Source of the DNA: Ferruginibacter sp.
Lineage (GTDB): Bacteria; Bacteroidota; Bacteroidia; Chitinophagales; Chitinophagaceae
NCBI GenBank assembly: GCA_016786725.1
Contig: JAEUVU010000004.1
Span: 124,001-188,000, forward strand
DNA: 64,000 nucleotides
Reading direction: 5' to 3'
The notes beneath the pieces are model-generated. The model had not been told where the DNA came from. It worked only from the letters and a program-made list of their open reading frames with translations, and did no database searches. Numbering within the stretch: the stretch's first letter is position 1; every line of letters starts with the position of its first letter. A program made the translations under genes and the position numbers. Positions 34,033-42,522 of the stretch are shown here, in pieces.

Positions 34033-35313
34033 ATGTTGAGCAAACTACTATACAATCTTTTTCTTATCCTGTATTCGGTGGCGATACGGGTTGCTGCCAT
34101 TGCAAACCCTAAGGCAAGAAAATGGATCAGCGGCCGCCGTGATATTTTCGCTACAATAAACGGACAACTATCAACGGGTAACGATCAACCGATATGGATG
34201 CATTGCGCCAGCCTCGGCGAATTTGAACAGGGCAGACCTTTGCTTGAAGAACTAAAAAGTCAAAATTCAAAAGTCAAAATTGTGCTGACTTTTTTTTCGC
34301 CCTCTGGGTATGAAGTGATGAAAGATTATAAAGGAGCAGATCATGTTTTTTACCTGCCTATGGATTCGCCTGCAAATGCAAAAAAGTTTTTAGATGCTGT
34401 AAACCCGGCACTAGTGCTTTGGGTGAAATATGAATACTGGTTTTATTATCTCACTGAAATAAAGCAAAGGAATATCCCGGCGCTGCTGGTATCCGGAATT
34501 TTCAGAAAAGGCCAGCCTTTTTTTGCCTGGTATGGCGACATCTGGAGAAAAATGCTGCAAAGCTTTACACATTTTTTTGTGCAGAACGAAGAATCCAGCA
34601 AATTATTGGCAACTCTTGGAATTACTGAAAATGTAACCCTGAATGGCGATACACGTTTTGACAGGGTATTGGAAATTGCTGAAAACTTTACCCCTGTTGC
34701 AGGTATTGAGGAATTTTGCGGCGATAGTCCCGTAATTGTTGCCGGCAGCACCTGGGAAGAAGACGAAATAGAATTACTGCATTTTGTGAATGTACGCAAA
34801 GAGGTAAGGTTCATTATTGCGCCACACGAAATTGACAAGACAAACCTGAAAGATGTTAAGGACGAATTTCCTCATTCCGTATTTTATTCTGAACTGATAA
34901 ACGAACAACGAACAACGGTCAACGGTCAACTTCCAACTCCTAATGTTTTAATTATTGATAACATCGGCATGTTATCACGCCTGTACAGGTACGCTACTAT
35001 AACCTACGTTGGCGGCGGCTATGGAGCAGATGGGGTGCATAATGTGCTTGAAGCTGCCGTGTACGGCAAACCTGTTGTGTTTGGGCCGGTGTATGATAAA
35101 TTTGTTGAAGCTACCGGTTTGGTAAACTGTGGCGGAGCTGTAAGTGTTGATGGCGGGCCGGTTAAGCTGGAAACAATTATGAATAACTTATTGAACGATG
35201 AAGCAGAAAGAAAAACAAGGGGAGAAGCAGCAAAGCAGTTTGTTTATGAAAATGCAGGCGCATCAAAAAAAATTATGCAGTTCATTCAGGAAAAACGCCT
35301 TTTAACCAACTGA
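34033..35313 (+). CDS. waaA: 3-deoxy-D-manno-octulosonic acid transferase
   Basis: WaaA/KdtA (426 aa) adds Kdo to lipid A precursor at the inner membrane. An N-terminal anchor helix (about 5-25) precedes MHCASLGEFEQGRPLLEEL with the catalytic Glu, then LTFFSPSGYEV, DHVFYLPMDSPANAKKFL, LVSGIFRKGQPFF and IDNIGMLSRLYRYATITYVGGGYGADGVHNVLEAAVYGKPVVFGP, all read as short family blocks. Three stretches of its DNA look like intergenic repeats: 34156-34191, 34252-34281 and 34898-34940, encoding TINGQLSTGNDQP, LKSQNSKVKI and INEQRTTVNGQLPTPN. The frame stays open. It overlaps the following minus-strand gene by 28 bases at the 3' ends. Confidence 0.93.
   Translation: MLSKLLYNLFLILYSVAIRVAAIANPKARKWISGRRDIFATINGQLSTGNDQPIWMHCASLGEFEQGRPLLEELKSQNSKVKIVLTFFSPSGYEVMKDYKGADHVFYLPMDSPANAKKFLDAVNPALVLWVKYEYWFYYLTEIKQRNIPALLVSGIFRKGQPFFAWYGDIWRKMLQSFTHFFVQNEESSKLLATLGITENVTLNGDTRFDRVLEIAENFTPVAGIEEFCGDSPVIVAGSTWEEDEIELLHFVNVRKEVRFIIAPHEIDKTNLKDVKDEFPHSVFYSELINEQRTTVNGQLPTPNVLIIDNIGMLSRLYRYATITYVGGGYGADGVHNVLEAAVYGKPVVFGPVYDKFVEATGLVNCGGAVSVDGGPVKLETIMNNLLNDEAERKTRGEAAKQFVYENAGASKKIMQFIQEKRLLTN
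34252..34281. repeat. Repeat unit inside waaA identical to intergenic repeat
   Basis: CAAAATTCAAAAGTCAAAA at 34261-34279 is identical over 19 bases to 51464-51482, upstream of cphA. It encodes part of a surface loop of WaaA (residues 77-83) in an otherwise conserved protein. Confidence 0.6.
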
Positions 35314-36035
35314 AGAAACTGAACCACCATTTGATTGTTATTATCCCAGCCGTTCTTCACTTTCAGTTCTCTTTGTATCCAATACTCGGCTTCGGCAAAA
35401 ATAGAAAAGCTGTTGATGGTTTTAATGCTGCGTTCATAAGCAACTTCATCGCCACGGAACAATTCATTGATAAATAAAAACCGGTCATTTACCCCAATTG
35501 CCTTTCTCAGGTCCCTGATGGGCGCTTCGGTTAAAGTATCTCCAAGGTCTATTTTAGATTGCTTCAGCTTTTCATTTAATGAAGTATGGCCGGTAGCAAT
35601 GGCTTCATTGATATCTTTGCCGGGCTTTTCAGGTTGTGGAAGCGGTTTATATTCCTGCTGGTGTGTAAGCGTAGGCACATCTTCTTCTGCTTCAAAAACA
35701 ATATGCGGCTTATTATGAACGCTGATCTGCTGCAGGGTTTCAGCATTCCGCTTGATCTCTTCCAGTTCGGCCTCAATCTCGGCTTCATCAACCTGTAAAA
35801 CTTCAACAATCTTCTCATCTTCTGCCGGCTTGGCTGCAATAACCGGAGATTCTTTGATCACCGGAGCCATATTTGAAACCGTTATCACCACCGGTTCAGG
35901 GTTATACCCATTATTATGCTGCAGGTGCTGTAGTTCTGCCTGCAGCATCTGCACAGTAAGCATAAGCTGCTCCGCTGTAGCATTTTGTGCAAACTGATCC
36001 TGTAATTTTTTTATGAGTGTCTCCACTCTTTCCAT
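35286..36035 (-). CDS. Conserved hypothetical protein, acidic linker plus C-terminal helical domain
   Basis: A 249-residue protein that I do not recognise by name. The N-terminal part (1-45) is helical and Gln/Leu-rich (LQDQFAQNATAEQLMLTVQMLQAELQ in pieces), probably a coiled coil. The middle (50-155) is rich in Glu, Pro and Val and is likely disordered. The C-terminal domain (about 160-249) contains DLRKAIGVNDRFLFINELFRGD and FAEAEYWIQREL, a block I have seen in Bacteroidota proteins of unknown function. No signal peptide or membrane helix. Its 3' end overlaps waaA by 28 bases tail to tail. It is divergent from tdk with a 100-bp gap. Confidence 0.8.
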   Translation of the reverse strand: MERVETLIKKLQDQFAQNATAEQLMLTVQMLQAELQHLQHNNGYNPEPVVITVSNMAPVIKESPVIAAKPAEDEKIVEVLQVDEAEIEAELEEIKRNAETLQQISVHNKPHIVFEAEEDVPTLTHQQEYKPLPQPEKPGKDINEAIATGHTSLNEKLKQSKIDLGDTLTEAPIRDLRKAIGVNDRFLFINELFRGDEVAYERSIKTINSFSIFAEAEYWIQRELKVKNGWDNNNQMVVQFLQLVKRRFS

Positions 36036-36135
36036 GATATTATTATACTTTTGATGCCCATGCTTGAAGAGGCAACCGTTAATGATATAACTATAGCCCG
36101 TAAGTTACTAACTGATTTTTAAAAAAAATACTTAA

Positions 36136-36705
36136 ATGTTTATAGAACCTAATTTAAAAGGCGAAAGAAGAGGATGGATAGAAGTGATTTGTGGCAGCAT
36201 GTTCAGCGGCAAAACTGAAGAATTGATACGCAGGCTTAAAAGAGTGAAGATCGCAAACCTGAAAGTGGAGATATTTAAACCGGCCATTGATACACGTTAT
36301 GACGAACAGAAAATTGTAAGTCACGATACCAATGCCATACATTCAACACCGGTGAGCAGTTCTCAAAATATTTTGTTGCTAACACAGGATGTAGATGTGG
36401 TGGGTATTGATGAAGCCCAATTCTTTGACAGTGAAATTGCCGGCGTTTGTGAGCAACTGGCCCAAAAAGGCATCCGGGTAATTGTTGCCGGGCTTGATAT
36501 GGATTACCTGGGCAACCCTTTTGGACAAATGCCTAACCTGCTTGCCAAGGCAGATTATATAACCAAGCTGCACGCCATTTGCCAGGTATGCGGCAATATT
36601 GCCAACATCAGTTACCGCAAAGTAAAAACAGAAGGGCAGGTTTTGCTGGGAGAAAAAGATGTGTACGAACCCCGCTGCAGGCATTGTGCACAGTTAACAG
36701 ATTGA
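36136..36705 (+). CDS. tdk: Thymidine kinase, type II
   Basis: Tdk (189 aa) phosphorylates thymidine in nucleotide salvage. The P-loop is [15 protein letters not shown] (residues 16-30), the Walker B/catalytic Glu in GIDEAQFFD, the lasso region in [12 protein letters not shown], and the structural zinc site uses CQVCG and CRHC near the C-terminus. This is the TK1-like type. Length is normal. ccmB starts 18 bases downstream, so they may share a transcript although the functions differ. Confidence 0.96.
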   Translation: MFIEPNLKGERRGWIEVICGSMFSGKTEELIRRLKRVKIANLKVEIFKPAIDTRYDEQKIVSHDTNAIHSTPVSSSQNILLLTQDVDVVGIDEAQFFDSEIAGVCEQLAQKGIRVIVAGLDMDYLGNPFGQMPNLLAKADYITKLHAICQVCGNIANISYRKVKTEGQVLLGEKDVYEPRCRHCAQLTD

Positions 36706-36723
36706 TACTATAAACAAACTGCA

Positions 36724-37380
36724 ATGATTGCCAGGATATTTGCACTTTTGCAAAAAGATGTATTGCTTGAGTTCAGGCAGAAGCATACTTTTTATGGCAT
36801 TATTTTATATATAGCTTCCACCATTTTTGTATTGTATTTATCTATCGACAGGCCCGATGCCAATGTGTGGAACGGGTTGTTCTGGACGATCCAGCTATTC
36901 ATTTGCGTAAATGCCGTGGCTAAAAGTTTTTTACAGGAAAGCAGGGGGCGCATGCTTTATTTTTATTCCATTGCATCACCGGTAGAGTTCATCGTAGCCA
37001 AAATGATTTATAACCTGCTGCTGATGATACTGATGAGCCTGTTAAGCCTGCTTCTTTTTATTATTTTTTTAGATGATCCTATTGACAACGGCATTTGGTT
37101 CATGGGCATTGTGGTTTTGGGTGGCGCAAGCATCAGCATGGTATTTACATTAATGAGCGCCATTGCAGCAAAGGCACAGCAAAATGCAGCATTGATGGCT
37201 ATACTCGGTTTTCCGGTTATATTGCCCCAGCTTTTATTATTAATGCGTCTCAGCAAGGCGGCCTTTGCCGAGGTTTTTAAAGAAGGAGCGATACTGCAAT
37301 TAGCTGGATTGATAATAGGATTGGATGTTTTGGTTATTGCCATGGCAGTAATACTGTTTCCTTATTTGTGGAAGGATTGA
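36724..37380 (+). CDS. ccmB: Heme exporter subunit CcmB
   Basis: CcmB (218 aa), a membrane subunit of the system I cytochrome c maturation complex, which releases heme-loaded CcmE at the periplasmic face. LQKDVLLEFRQKHTFYGIILYIASTIFVLYL at the start, GLFWTIQLFICVNAVAKSFLQESRGRMLYFYS and the GGASISMVFTLMSAIAAKAQQNAALMAILGFPVILPQLLLL block, read in segments, are typical, with six membrane helices. ccmC and a ccmD-like gene follow. The ATPase gene ccmA is not adjacent, so it must be elsewhere. Confidence 0.92.
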   Translation: MIARIFALLQKDVLLEFRQKHTFYGIILYIASTIFVLYLSIDRPDANVWNGLFWTIQLFICVNAVAKSFLQESRGRMLYFYSIASPVEFIVAKMIYNLLLMILMSLLSLLLFIIFLDDPIDNGIWFMGIVVLGGASISMVFTLMSAIAAKAQQNAALMAILGFPVILPQLLLLMRLSKAAFAEVFKEGAILQLAGLIIGLDVLVIAMAVILFPYLWKD

Positions 37381-37461
37381 TTGGAAAATAAAGACATGCA
37401 GAATTTACAGGGCGATAAAAAAACTAACCCCTGACCCCTAACATTTAACTGTTAACTTCCC

Positions 37462-37469
37462 TATCTTTG
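37462..37469 (+). promoter_or_regulatory. -7 element upstream of ccmC
   Basis: TATCTTTG, 25 bases before the TTG start of ccmC. No TTG occurs at the usual -33 distance. It suggests that ccmC-ccmD can be expressed apart from ccmB. Confidence 0.45.
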
Positions 37470-37494
37470 CCCACTCAATAAATCCCTCTTTTGT

Positions 37495-38193
37495 TTGCAA
37501 AAAAGCTGGTGGAAAATATTATCCTTTCTCTTGTTGATCTACACAGTTGTAGGAGGGTTTTTAATGGATGTTCCCCGTTTATTTATTTTAAATGAAACCA
37601 TACGCAACCTGTATTTTCATGTTTGTATGTGGTTTGGCATGATGATATTGTTTGCCGTAAGTTTTGTGTACAGCATTAAATATCTGCGGGGTTTTAAATT
37701 ACGCAACGATATTTTTGCTCACAATTTTGCTGCGGTGGGTACTTTGTTTGGTTTACTGGGTTATGCAACCGGCACTATCTGGGCAAATTATACCTGGGTT
37801 ACCGATCAGAGCCAGTCGCTTGGCAGTATTTTAAAAGAACCAAAACTGATAGGCGCTGCTATTGCCATATTGATATACGGAGCTTATTTTGTGTTGAGGG
37901 GTTCCTTTACAGATATGGATAAAAAAGCCAGGGTAAGCGCAGTGTATAATATTTTTGCTTTTGCCATGTTGTTCCCAAGCATCTGGATAATACCCCGGCT
38001 GGTGGGCAGTTTGCACCCCGGCGCACCCGGCAGCGAAAGCGGTAACCCGGCGCTTAACTTTAAAGATATTGACAGCAGGCTGAGGATGATATTTTACCCG
38101 GCCGTGATTGGGTGGACCCTGCTGGGCGTATGGATAGCCACTTTAAAAATACGGTTACAATTATTTAAAGATAAAACTTTGATAAATGGATAA
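37495..38193 (+). CDS. ccmC: Heme-handling membrane protein CcmC
   Basis: CcmC (232 aa) presents heme to CcmE in cytochrome c maturation. Six membrane helices are visible, with conserved His42 (LYFHVCMWFGMM) and the second His in VGSLHPG as likely heme ligands. The start is TTG at 37495, because the family begins with a Lys/Trp stretch like QKSWWKIL and no ATG is nearby. The WWD heme-binding segment is unusual: WANYTWVTDQSQSLGSILKEPK (residues 96-117, shown here in part as WANYTW and ILKEPK) lacks the second Trp-x-x-Asp block that relatives carry before the Lys. It overlaps the ccmD-like gene by 8 bases. Confidence 0.9.
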   Translation: MQKSWWKILSFLLLIYTVVGGFLMDVPRLFILNETIRNLYFHVCMWFGMMILFAVSFVYSIKYLRGFKLRNDIFAHNFAAVGTLFGLLGYATGTIWANYTWVTDQSQSLGSILKEPKLIGAAIAILIYGAYFVLRGSFTDMDKKARVSAVYNIFAFAMLFPSIWIIPRLVGSLHPGAPGSESGNPALNFKDIDSRLRMIFYPAVIGWTLLGVWIATLKIRLQLFKDKTLING

Positions 38194-38419
38194 GCGTTTC
38201 TCGTTTTTTGTTTTTCGTTTTTTGTTTCTCGTTTGCGGGATACTGTATAATACAGCAGCTATTGCACAGGATTCAGAACCCGAAATGGCGGATATGATGC
38301 GGAGCAATGGTAAAATTTATGTGGTGGTAGCTGTTTGTCTCACTATTTTGATTGGGTTATTCATTTATGTATTTTTAATAGACAGAAAAATAAGCAGGTT
38401 GGAGAAGGGTAGAGATTAA
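38186..38419 (+). CDS. CcmD-like small membrane protein
   Basis: A 77-residue protein that overlaps ccmC by 8 bases. After a signal-like N-terminus (about 1-27) it has one membrane helix (about 44-66: IYVVVAVCLTILIGLFIYVFLI in part) and a basic tail (DRKISRLEKGRD), which is the usual CcmD plan. CcmD tunes heme release by the CcmABC complex. The N-terminal hydrophobic part, FSFFVFRFLFLVCG, is written in a DNA repeat (TTTCTCGTTTTTTG / TTTTTCGTTTTTTG / TTTCTCGTTTG at about 38195-38234). The call rests on position and topology. Confidence 0.8.
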   Translation: MDKRFSFFVFRFLFLVCGILYNTAAIAQDSEPEMADMMRSNGKIYVVVAVCLTILIGLFIYVFLIDRKISRLEKGRD

Positions 38420-38515
38420 GGTGTGTTTGCTGAAAAACATAATCTCCGCTATTACCCCTTTAGGGGATAGGGGCAACAATTTTTAAATAACGATTGCTAA
38501 TATAAAAACAATTTT

Positions 38516-39937
38516 ATGAGCGCTCAACAGCCATACAGCTTCTTCCATAGTGTGGAAAGAAGTTTTGACAAAGCCGCCAAATTTACCAAATGGGATTTGG
38601 GAATTTTAGAACAGATAAAAGCCTGTAACAGTGTTTACCAGATGCGTTTTCCGGTGAAACGTGATGATGGTAACATTGAAGTGATTGAAGCTTACCGTGT
38701 GCAGCACAGCCATCACAAAGCGCCTTGCAAGGGCGGTATCCGTTTTAGTGATGAAGTAAACCAGGATGAAGTGATGGCGCTGGCCAGTTTGATGACCTAC
38801 AAATGCGCTATTGTAAATGTGCCTTTTGGTGGCGGTAAAGGAGGTATCAAAATCAATCCAAAAAAATACAGCGAGTATGAACTGGAAAAAATTACACGCC
38901 GCTACACATCTGAACTGGTGAAGAAAAATTTCATTGGCCCGGGCATTGATGTGCCGGCACCGGATTACGGAACCGGTGCAAGAGAAATGGCATGGATTGT
39001 TGATACATACGCTTCTTTAAAACCAGGCGAAATTGATGCCGCCGGTTGTGTAACCGGTAAGCCGATTACACAGGGCGGTGTTCGTGGCCGTACAGAAGCA
39101 ACCGGCCTGGGCGTTTTCTATGGTATCCGTGAAGTTTGCAATATGCCTGAAGTAATGAAAAAGCAGGGGCTAAGCGTTGGTATAGAAGGAAAGACTGTTG
39201 TGGTTCAGGGCATGGGTAATGTTGGATTTTACTGTGCTAAATTTTTCCGTGAGCATGGCGCCAAAGTAATTTCGATTGCAGAATATGAAGGCGCTATTTT
39301 TAATGCAAATGGTTTGAATGAAGAAGAAGTTTTTGCACATAGAAAAGCAACAGGAAGTATTTTAAATTTCCCTGGTTCGGAAAATTTAAAGATCAATACC
39401 GATGCGCTGGAACTTGAATGCGATATCCTGATTCCTGCGGCGTTAGAGAATGTTATCAACGGCCAGAATGCTCCCAGGGTAAAAGCCAAAATCATTGGCG
39501 AAGCGGCTAACGGGCCATGTACACCCGAGGCAGATGAAATATTTGCACAAAAAGGAATTTTATGTGTGCCTGATATGTACCTGAATGCCGGTGGTGTTAC
39601 CGTAAGTTATTTTGAGTGGCTCAAAAACTTAAGCCACGTTCGTTATGGCCGTATGGAAAAGCGCTTTAACGAGAATATGAATATGCAGATCATCAAACAG
39701 ATGGAAGACCTTACCGGTAAATCTGTTGGTGATGCACAGAAAAAACAGATCGTACATGGTGCTGACGAACAGGAACTGGTTCACAGCGGCCTTGAAGAAA
39801 CGATGATAACTGCCACCAGGGAAATCATGGATGTATGGATGAGCAATCCTGAAATACCGGACATGAGAACTGCAGCTTATGTAAGCGCTATCAACAAAGT
39901 GGCTACCAGCTATGCTGAGCTGGGCATTTTCCCATAA
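38516..39937 (+). CDS. gdh: Glutamate dehydrogenase (Glu/Leu/Phe/Val family)
   Basis: A 473-residue hexameric-type glutamate dehydrogenase interconverting glutamate and 2-oxoglutarate plus ammonia. The substrate site has KGGIRFSDEV and PFGGGKGGIKINPK with the catalytic Lys, the catalytic Asp region is PGIDVPAPDYGTGAREMAWI, and the NAD(P) domain has VVVQGMGNVGFYCAKFF. GEAANGPCTPEADEIF and NAGGVTVSYFEWLKN complete the match. It is somewhat longer at the C-terminus than NAD-type enzymes of about 420 residues. It ends in a clean terminator. Cofactor preference is not read. Confidence 0.95.
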   Translation: MSAQQPYSFFHSVERSFDKAAKFTKWDLGILEQIKACNSVYQMRFPVKRDDGNIEVIEAYRVQHSHHKAPCKGGIRFSDEVNQDEVMALASLMTYKCAIVNVPFGGGKGGIKINPKKYSEYELEKITRRYTSELVKKNFIGPGIDVPAPDYGTGAREMAWIVDTYASLKPGEIDAAGCVTGKPITQGGVRGRTEATGLGVFYGIREVCNMPEVMKKQGLSVGIEGKTVVVQGMGNVGFYCAKFFREHGAKVISIAEYEGAIFNANGLNEEEVFAHRKATGSILNFPGSENLKINTDALELECDILIPAALENVINGQNAPRVKAKIIGEAANGPCTPEADEIFAQKGILCVPDMYLNAGGVTVSYFEWLKNLSHVRYGRMEKRFNENMNMQIIKQMEDLTGKSVGDAQKKQIVHGADEQELVHSGLEETMITATREIMDVWMSNPEIPDMRTAAYVSAINKVATSYAELGIFP

Positions 39938-39960
39938 TGTTTTTATACTTCAAATTTTAT

Positions 39961-39993
39961 AAATGCATCCCGCCAAAATGGGATGCATTTTTT
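39961..39993 (+). terminator. Terminator after gdh
   Basis: AAATGCATCCC (39961-39971), 8-base loop, GGGATGCATTT (39980-39990), then TTT. An 11-bp perfect stem that directly abuts the end of the convergent VOC gene. Confidence 0.8.
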
Positions 39994-40380
39994 ATGAAGG
40001 CTCTATCAGGTCCCACAAATTTCCATACAGGTCTTCAAAAACGGCAACCGTTCCGTAGGGTTCTTTTACTGGGGGCGAACAAAATTTATTTTTTGCAGCA
40101 GCATATTATTATAATCACGCCAGAAATCATCGGTATATAAAAATAAGAATACCCGCCCGCCGGTTTGATTGCCTGTCCTGCTTTTTTGTTCATCATTTGC
40201 AGCCTGCGCAAGCAGCAGGCAACATTGTCCATCGCCTTTTGGCTTTACCATTACCCATCTTTTTGTTTCGCTCAGTCTGGTATCTTCAATAAGTACAAAG
40301 TTTAATTTTTTGGTGTAAAATTCTATTGATTCGTCGTAATTATTTACTACCAAAGCTATATGGGCTATGTGCTGGTTCAT
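39992..40380 (-). pseudogene. VOC (glyoxalase-like) family protein, one-base frameshift
   Basis: On the minus strand the frame from 40380 reads MNQHIAHIALVVNNYDESIEFYTKK, a start typical of VOC metalloproteins (His at IAHIALVV, seen in parts), continues through RWVMVKPKGDGQCCLLLAQA, and stops early at 40066 after NFVRPQ. Shifting by one base at the run of five C (plus-strand G 40071-40075) restores VKEPYGTVAVFEDLYGNLWDLIEP to a stop at 39992, the standard C-terminal half with its metal-binding Glu. Adding one C makes a 129-residue intact protein. So the gene is either newly broken, subject to slippage, or the base call is wrong. It is the third gene after a hydrolase and a zinc-ribbon gene. 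Confidence 0.8.
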
Positions 40381-40402
40381 TAATTGTAAATTCAATTGAG
40401 TT

Positions 40403-40639
40403 TTACTGTTCAACTTTATAAATATCCTGCAAACCAAATTTTTTACATTGCAGGCACCAGGCGCCAGTTTTTGTTTTGGCTGTTCCCTTATAGCGTATGC
40501 CTCCAATTTCCCAAATGCTGCTTTCTTTTCCGCAATTGCTGCAGGTAAAACGGTATCGCTTTGAATCTTCCATCATTTTTTCAAACAAGGCTTTTGAAGT
40601 GAAGAACTTAATGATCTTTTGTGTCCGGCTGAGTTTCAT
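40403..40639 (-). CDS. Small zinc-ribbon protein
   Basis: A 78-residue basic protein with two Cys pairs, CSNCG (residues 33-37) and CLQC (62-65), 26 residues apart, as in a zinc ribbon. The N-terminal 28 residues are Lys-rich and helical. The family is unknown to me; no catalytic residues are visible. It starts 2 bases before the hydrolase stop and ends 22 bases from the VOC start, so the three genes form an operon. Confidence 0.75.
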   Translation of the reverse strand: MKLSRTQKIIKFFTSKALFEKMMEDSKRYRFTCSNCGKESSIWEIGGIRYKGTAKTKTGAWCLQCKKFGLQDIYKVEQ

Positions 40640-40641
40640 GC

Positions 40642-41529
40642 TTATTTGTTTTTAAGCGGATGCAATACATTACTGTTCTCAATAAACAACCTGAAAGTAT
40701 GATCCGGCCTGTTCATAACATCATTGTGTTCTTTAAGGCTGTGTATAAAAATTACCTGGTTTGTTTTCAGCATGGCCGCATGTACATCTTTCTCTTCCGG
40801 GTTAATGAATAAAATGCTCTTTTCCCGAAGCTGCTGCATCATTTTTTCAGATACCTCATCTGTTCCGCCGCCTTTATTGGTGTAGAGGTTAATGAATTGA
40901 TGTGAAGGATCGGCCTGTATCCAGGCAATGTATTTGTCTACCTGGCTGTACAGCCCGTCAAATAACATTACGTGTTTTACTTCAACACCGCCATTCTGTA
41001 AAATGTATGACATCACCCTGAAAGCGCCACTATGGCCTGCCAGCAGGATATTTCGGGCTTCTGTTTTTCTGCTAATCACTTTTTCTGTTTTCAGTTTATT
41101 CAACACATCATTCAGCAGGGCTTTAAACACTTCTTTTTTTTCTAACTTACCTCCATAACTGTCGGGCGCATTTTTTGCACCCTCCGGAAAAACTAGTATG
41201 GCATTCCGCTTTGATGCAATGAATTGTTTTGTAAGTTCAAAATAAGCATCTGCACTGTCAATATTGTTTCGCCAGCCGTGAAACCAAAAAATCACATCAA
41301 TATATTTGCCGGCTTTAAAATGTGGAGGAACAGCAATAAGCACCGTGCTGTCGGTGTAATGTATGGCTGCCGGGTAAAGTACTTTATCGTACGTATGCCC
41401 TTTTGCCCTTGCAGAATCGGGGAAAAGTGTATTAGCAGATGTGAAACGGTACAGCTTTGCATCATTTTCTTTTTGTGCAAATGATCCTGCACACAAAAGC
41501 AGGAGGGGCAGCAGAAACGAAATTCTCAT
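40642..41529 (-). CDS. Exported alpha/beta hydrolase
   Basis: A 295-residue protein with a signal peptide (about 1-18, ending GSFAQ). The alpha/beta-hydrolase core shows the strand and oxyanion segment FWFHGWRNNID, the nucleophile elbow GHSGAFR with Ser167, and likely acid and His residues in the last third (DGLY and HAAMLKTNQ or KEHNDVM). The Gly-His-Ser-Gly-Ala elbow and LVFPEG stretch suit a poly-hydroxyester depolymerase or feruloyl-esterase-like hydrolase, but the substrate cannot be told. It is the first gene of a small operon. Confidence 0.75.
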   Translation of the reverse strand: MRISFLLPLLLLCAGSFAQKENDAKLYRFTSANTLFPDSARAKGHTYDKVLYPAAIHYTDSTVLIAVPPHFKAGKYIDVIFWFHGWRNNIDSADAYFELTKQFIASKRNAILVFPEGAKNAPDSYGGKLEKKEVFKALLNDVLNKLKTEKVISRKTEARNILLAGHSGAFRVMSYILQNGGVEVKHVMLFDGLYSQVDKYIAWIQADPSHQFINLYTNKGGGTDEVSEKMMQQLREKSILFINPEEKDVHAAMLKTNQVIFIHSLKEHNDVMNRPDHTFRLFIENSNVLHPLKNK

Positions 41530-41641
41530 CTTTAACCGGTTTCAGTTACAAGTTAATAAACACATCAGAGTTTTACGTATATCACCTTAGAAATAGTTTT
41601 TTAAAAAAATAATTTGCTTTAAGTTTATCAAAAAAAAGCAA

Positions 41642-42460
41642 ATGAAATCGCTGGAAGCACTTAAAACAGACAGGACTGTATTTTCAATAGGCCAGGCATT
41701 GGGAGATGGCTGGAACCTGGTATCAAAATTCCTGGGCTTTTATATACTGGGCGGCGTTATTGCTGTGGTGATTGCATTTGGCGTTGGCATTATTCCATTT
41801 GCCGGCAGCCTGGCCAATAATTTATTGATTAGCCCATGCCTGATGGGTGGAGCCATTTATGTTACCTGGCAGATATCCAAAGGCAATGGCTGGGCCGATT
41901 TTGCTGATATGTTTAAAGGGTTTAAGTACCTGCAGCCCATTTTTATCAGCACGCTCATACAAACAGCTGTAACTACGCTTCTTTCAGTGGTAATATTTTA
42001 CAATTTTCTGCCTCAGTTTATTGAGCTTTACGAAAAGTCGCAGGGGGTTGATGCATTTACCCGGCAGGAGCAACTGGGCAGGGAATTTTTAAGGCTGTTT
42101 ACCGGAGATTTTATGATCTCACTGGCTATACTGATGGTAGTGTTGTTATTTATTTCTGCCCTGTGGGCATTTAAAACCCATTTCATTATTATCTACAACA
42201 TGCAGGCATGGCCGGCCATGGAAATGAGCCGCCGCATTGCCCGGCACAACCTGTGGCAACTGATAGGGTTTTTTATTGTGATGGGTTTTATCATCATCAT
42301 CAGCGCTATACCATGCGGCATTGGTTTACTTTTTACAATGCCCTGGTTAATAGGTTCCACGTACAGTGCCTTTGCACAGATAACAAACTGCGATCAGCCC
42401 GATGAAGTGAATGCTGAGATGTTTGACTTTATGGCTGGTAAAAAAGAAGAGCGGAGTTAA
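41642..42460 (+). CDS. Multi-pass membrane protein of unknown function
   Basis: A 272-residue integral membrane protein with about six hydrophobic segments (roughly 33-57, 62-82, 100-125, 155-180, 205-235 and 236-255). The pattern, with a central NLLISPCLMGGAIYVTW and a C-terminal PWLIGSTYSAFAQI, resembles bacterial membrane proteins of the DUF975/glycerophosphoryl-transfer-like group of unknown role, though I cannot name the family. No signal peptide or catalytic motif. It is divergent from the hydrolase gene. Confidence 0.75.
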   Translation: MKSLEALKTDRTVFSIGQALGDGWNLVSKFLGFYILGGVIAVVIAFGVGIIPFAGSLANNLLISPCLMGGAIYVTWQISKGNGWADFADMFKGFKYLQPIFISTLIQTAVTTLLSVVIFYNFLPQFIELYEKSQGVDAFTRQEQLGREFLRLFTGDFMISLAILMVVLLFISALWAFKTHFIIIYNMQAWPAMEMSRRIARHNLWQLIGFFIVMGFIIIISAIPCGIGLLFTMPWLIGSTYSAFAQITNCDQPDEVNAEMFDFMAGKKEERS

Positions 42461-42522
42461 GTTTTTGCAACCACCTGTTGATAGCAACTGTTTTTATTTT
42501 TGAATTTTAGTAAGATATTCTT

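Noticed and set aside
35467..35997. Plus-strand frames opposite the hypothetical gene at 35286-36035, considered because that gene is itself unnamed
   Set aside because: The minus-strand frame spans 249 codons with a domain familiar from Bacteroidota, while the plus-strand frames are short and Ser/Cys-rich shadows.
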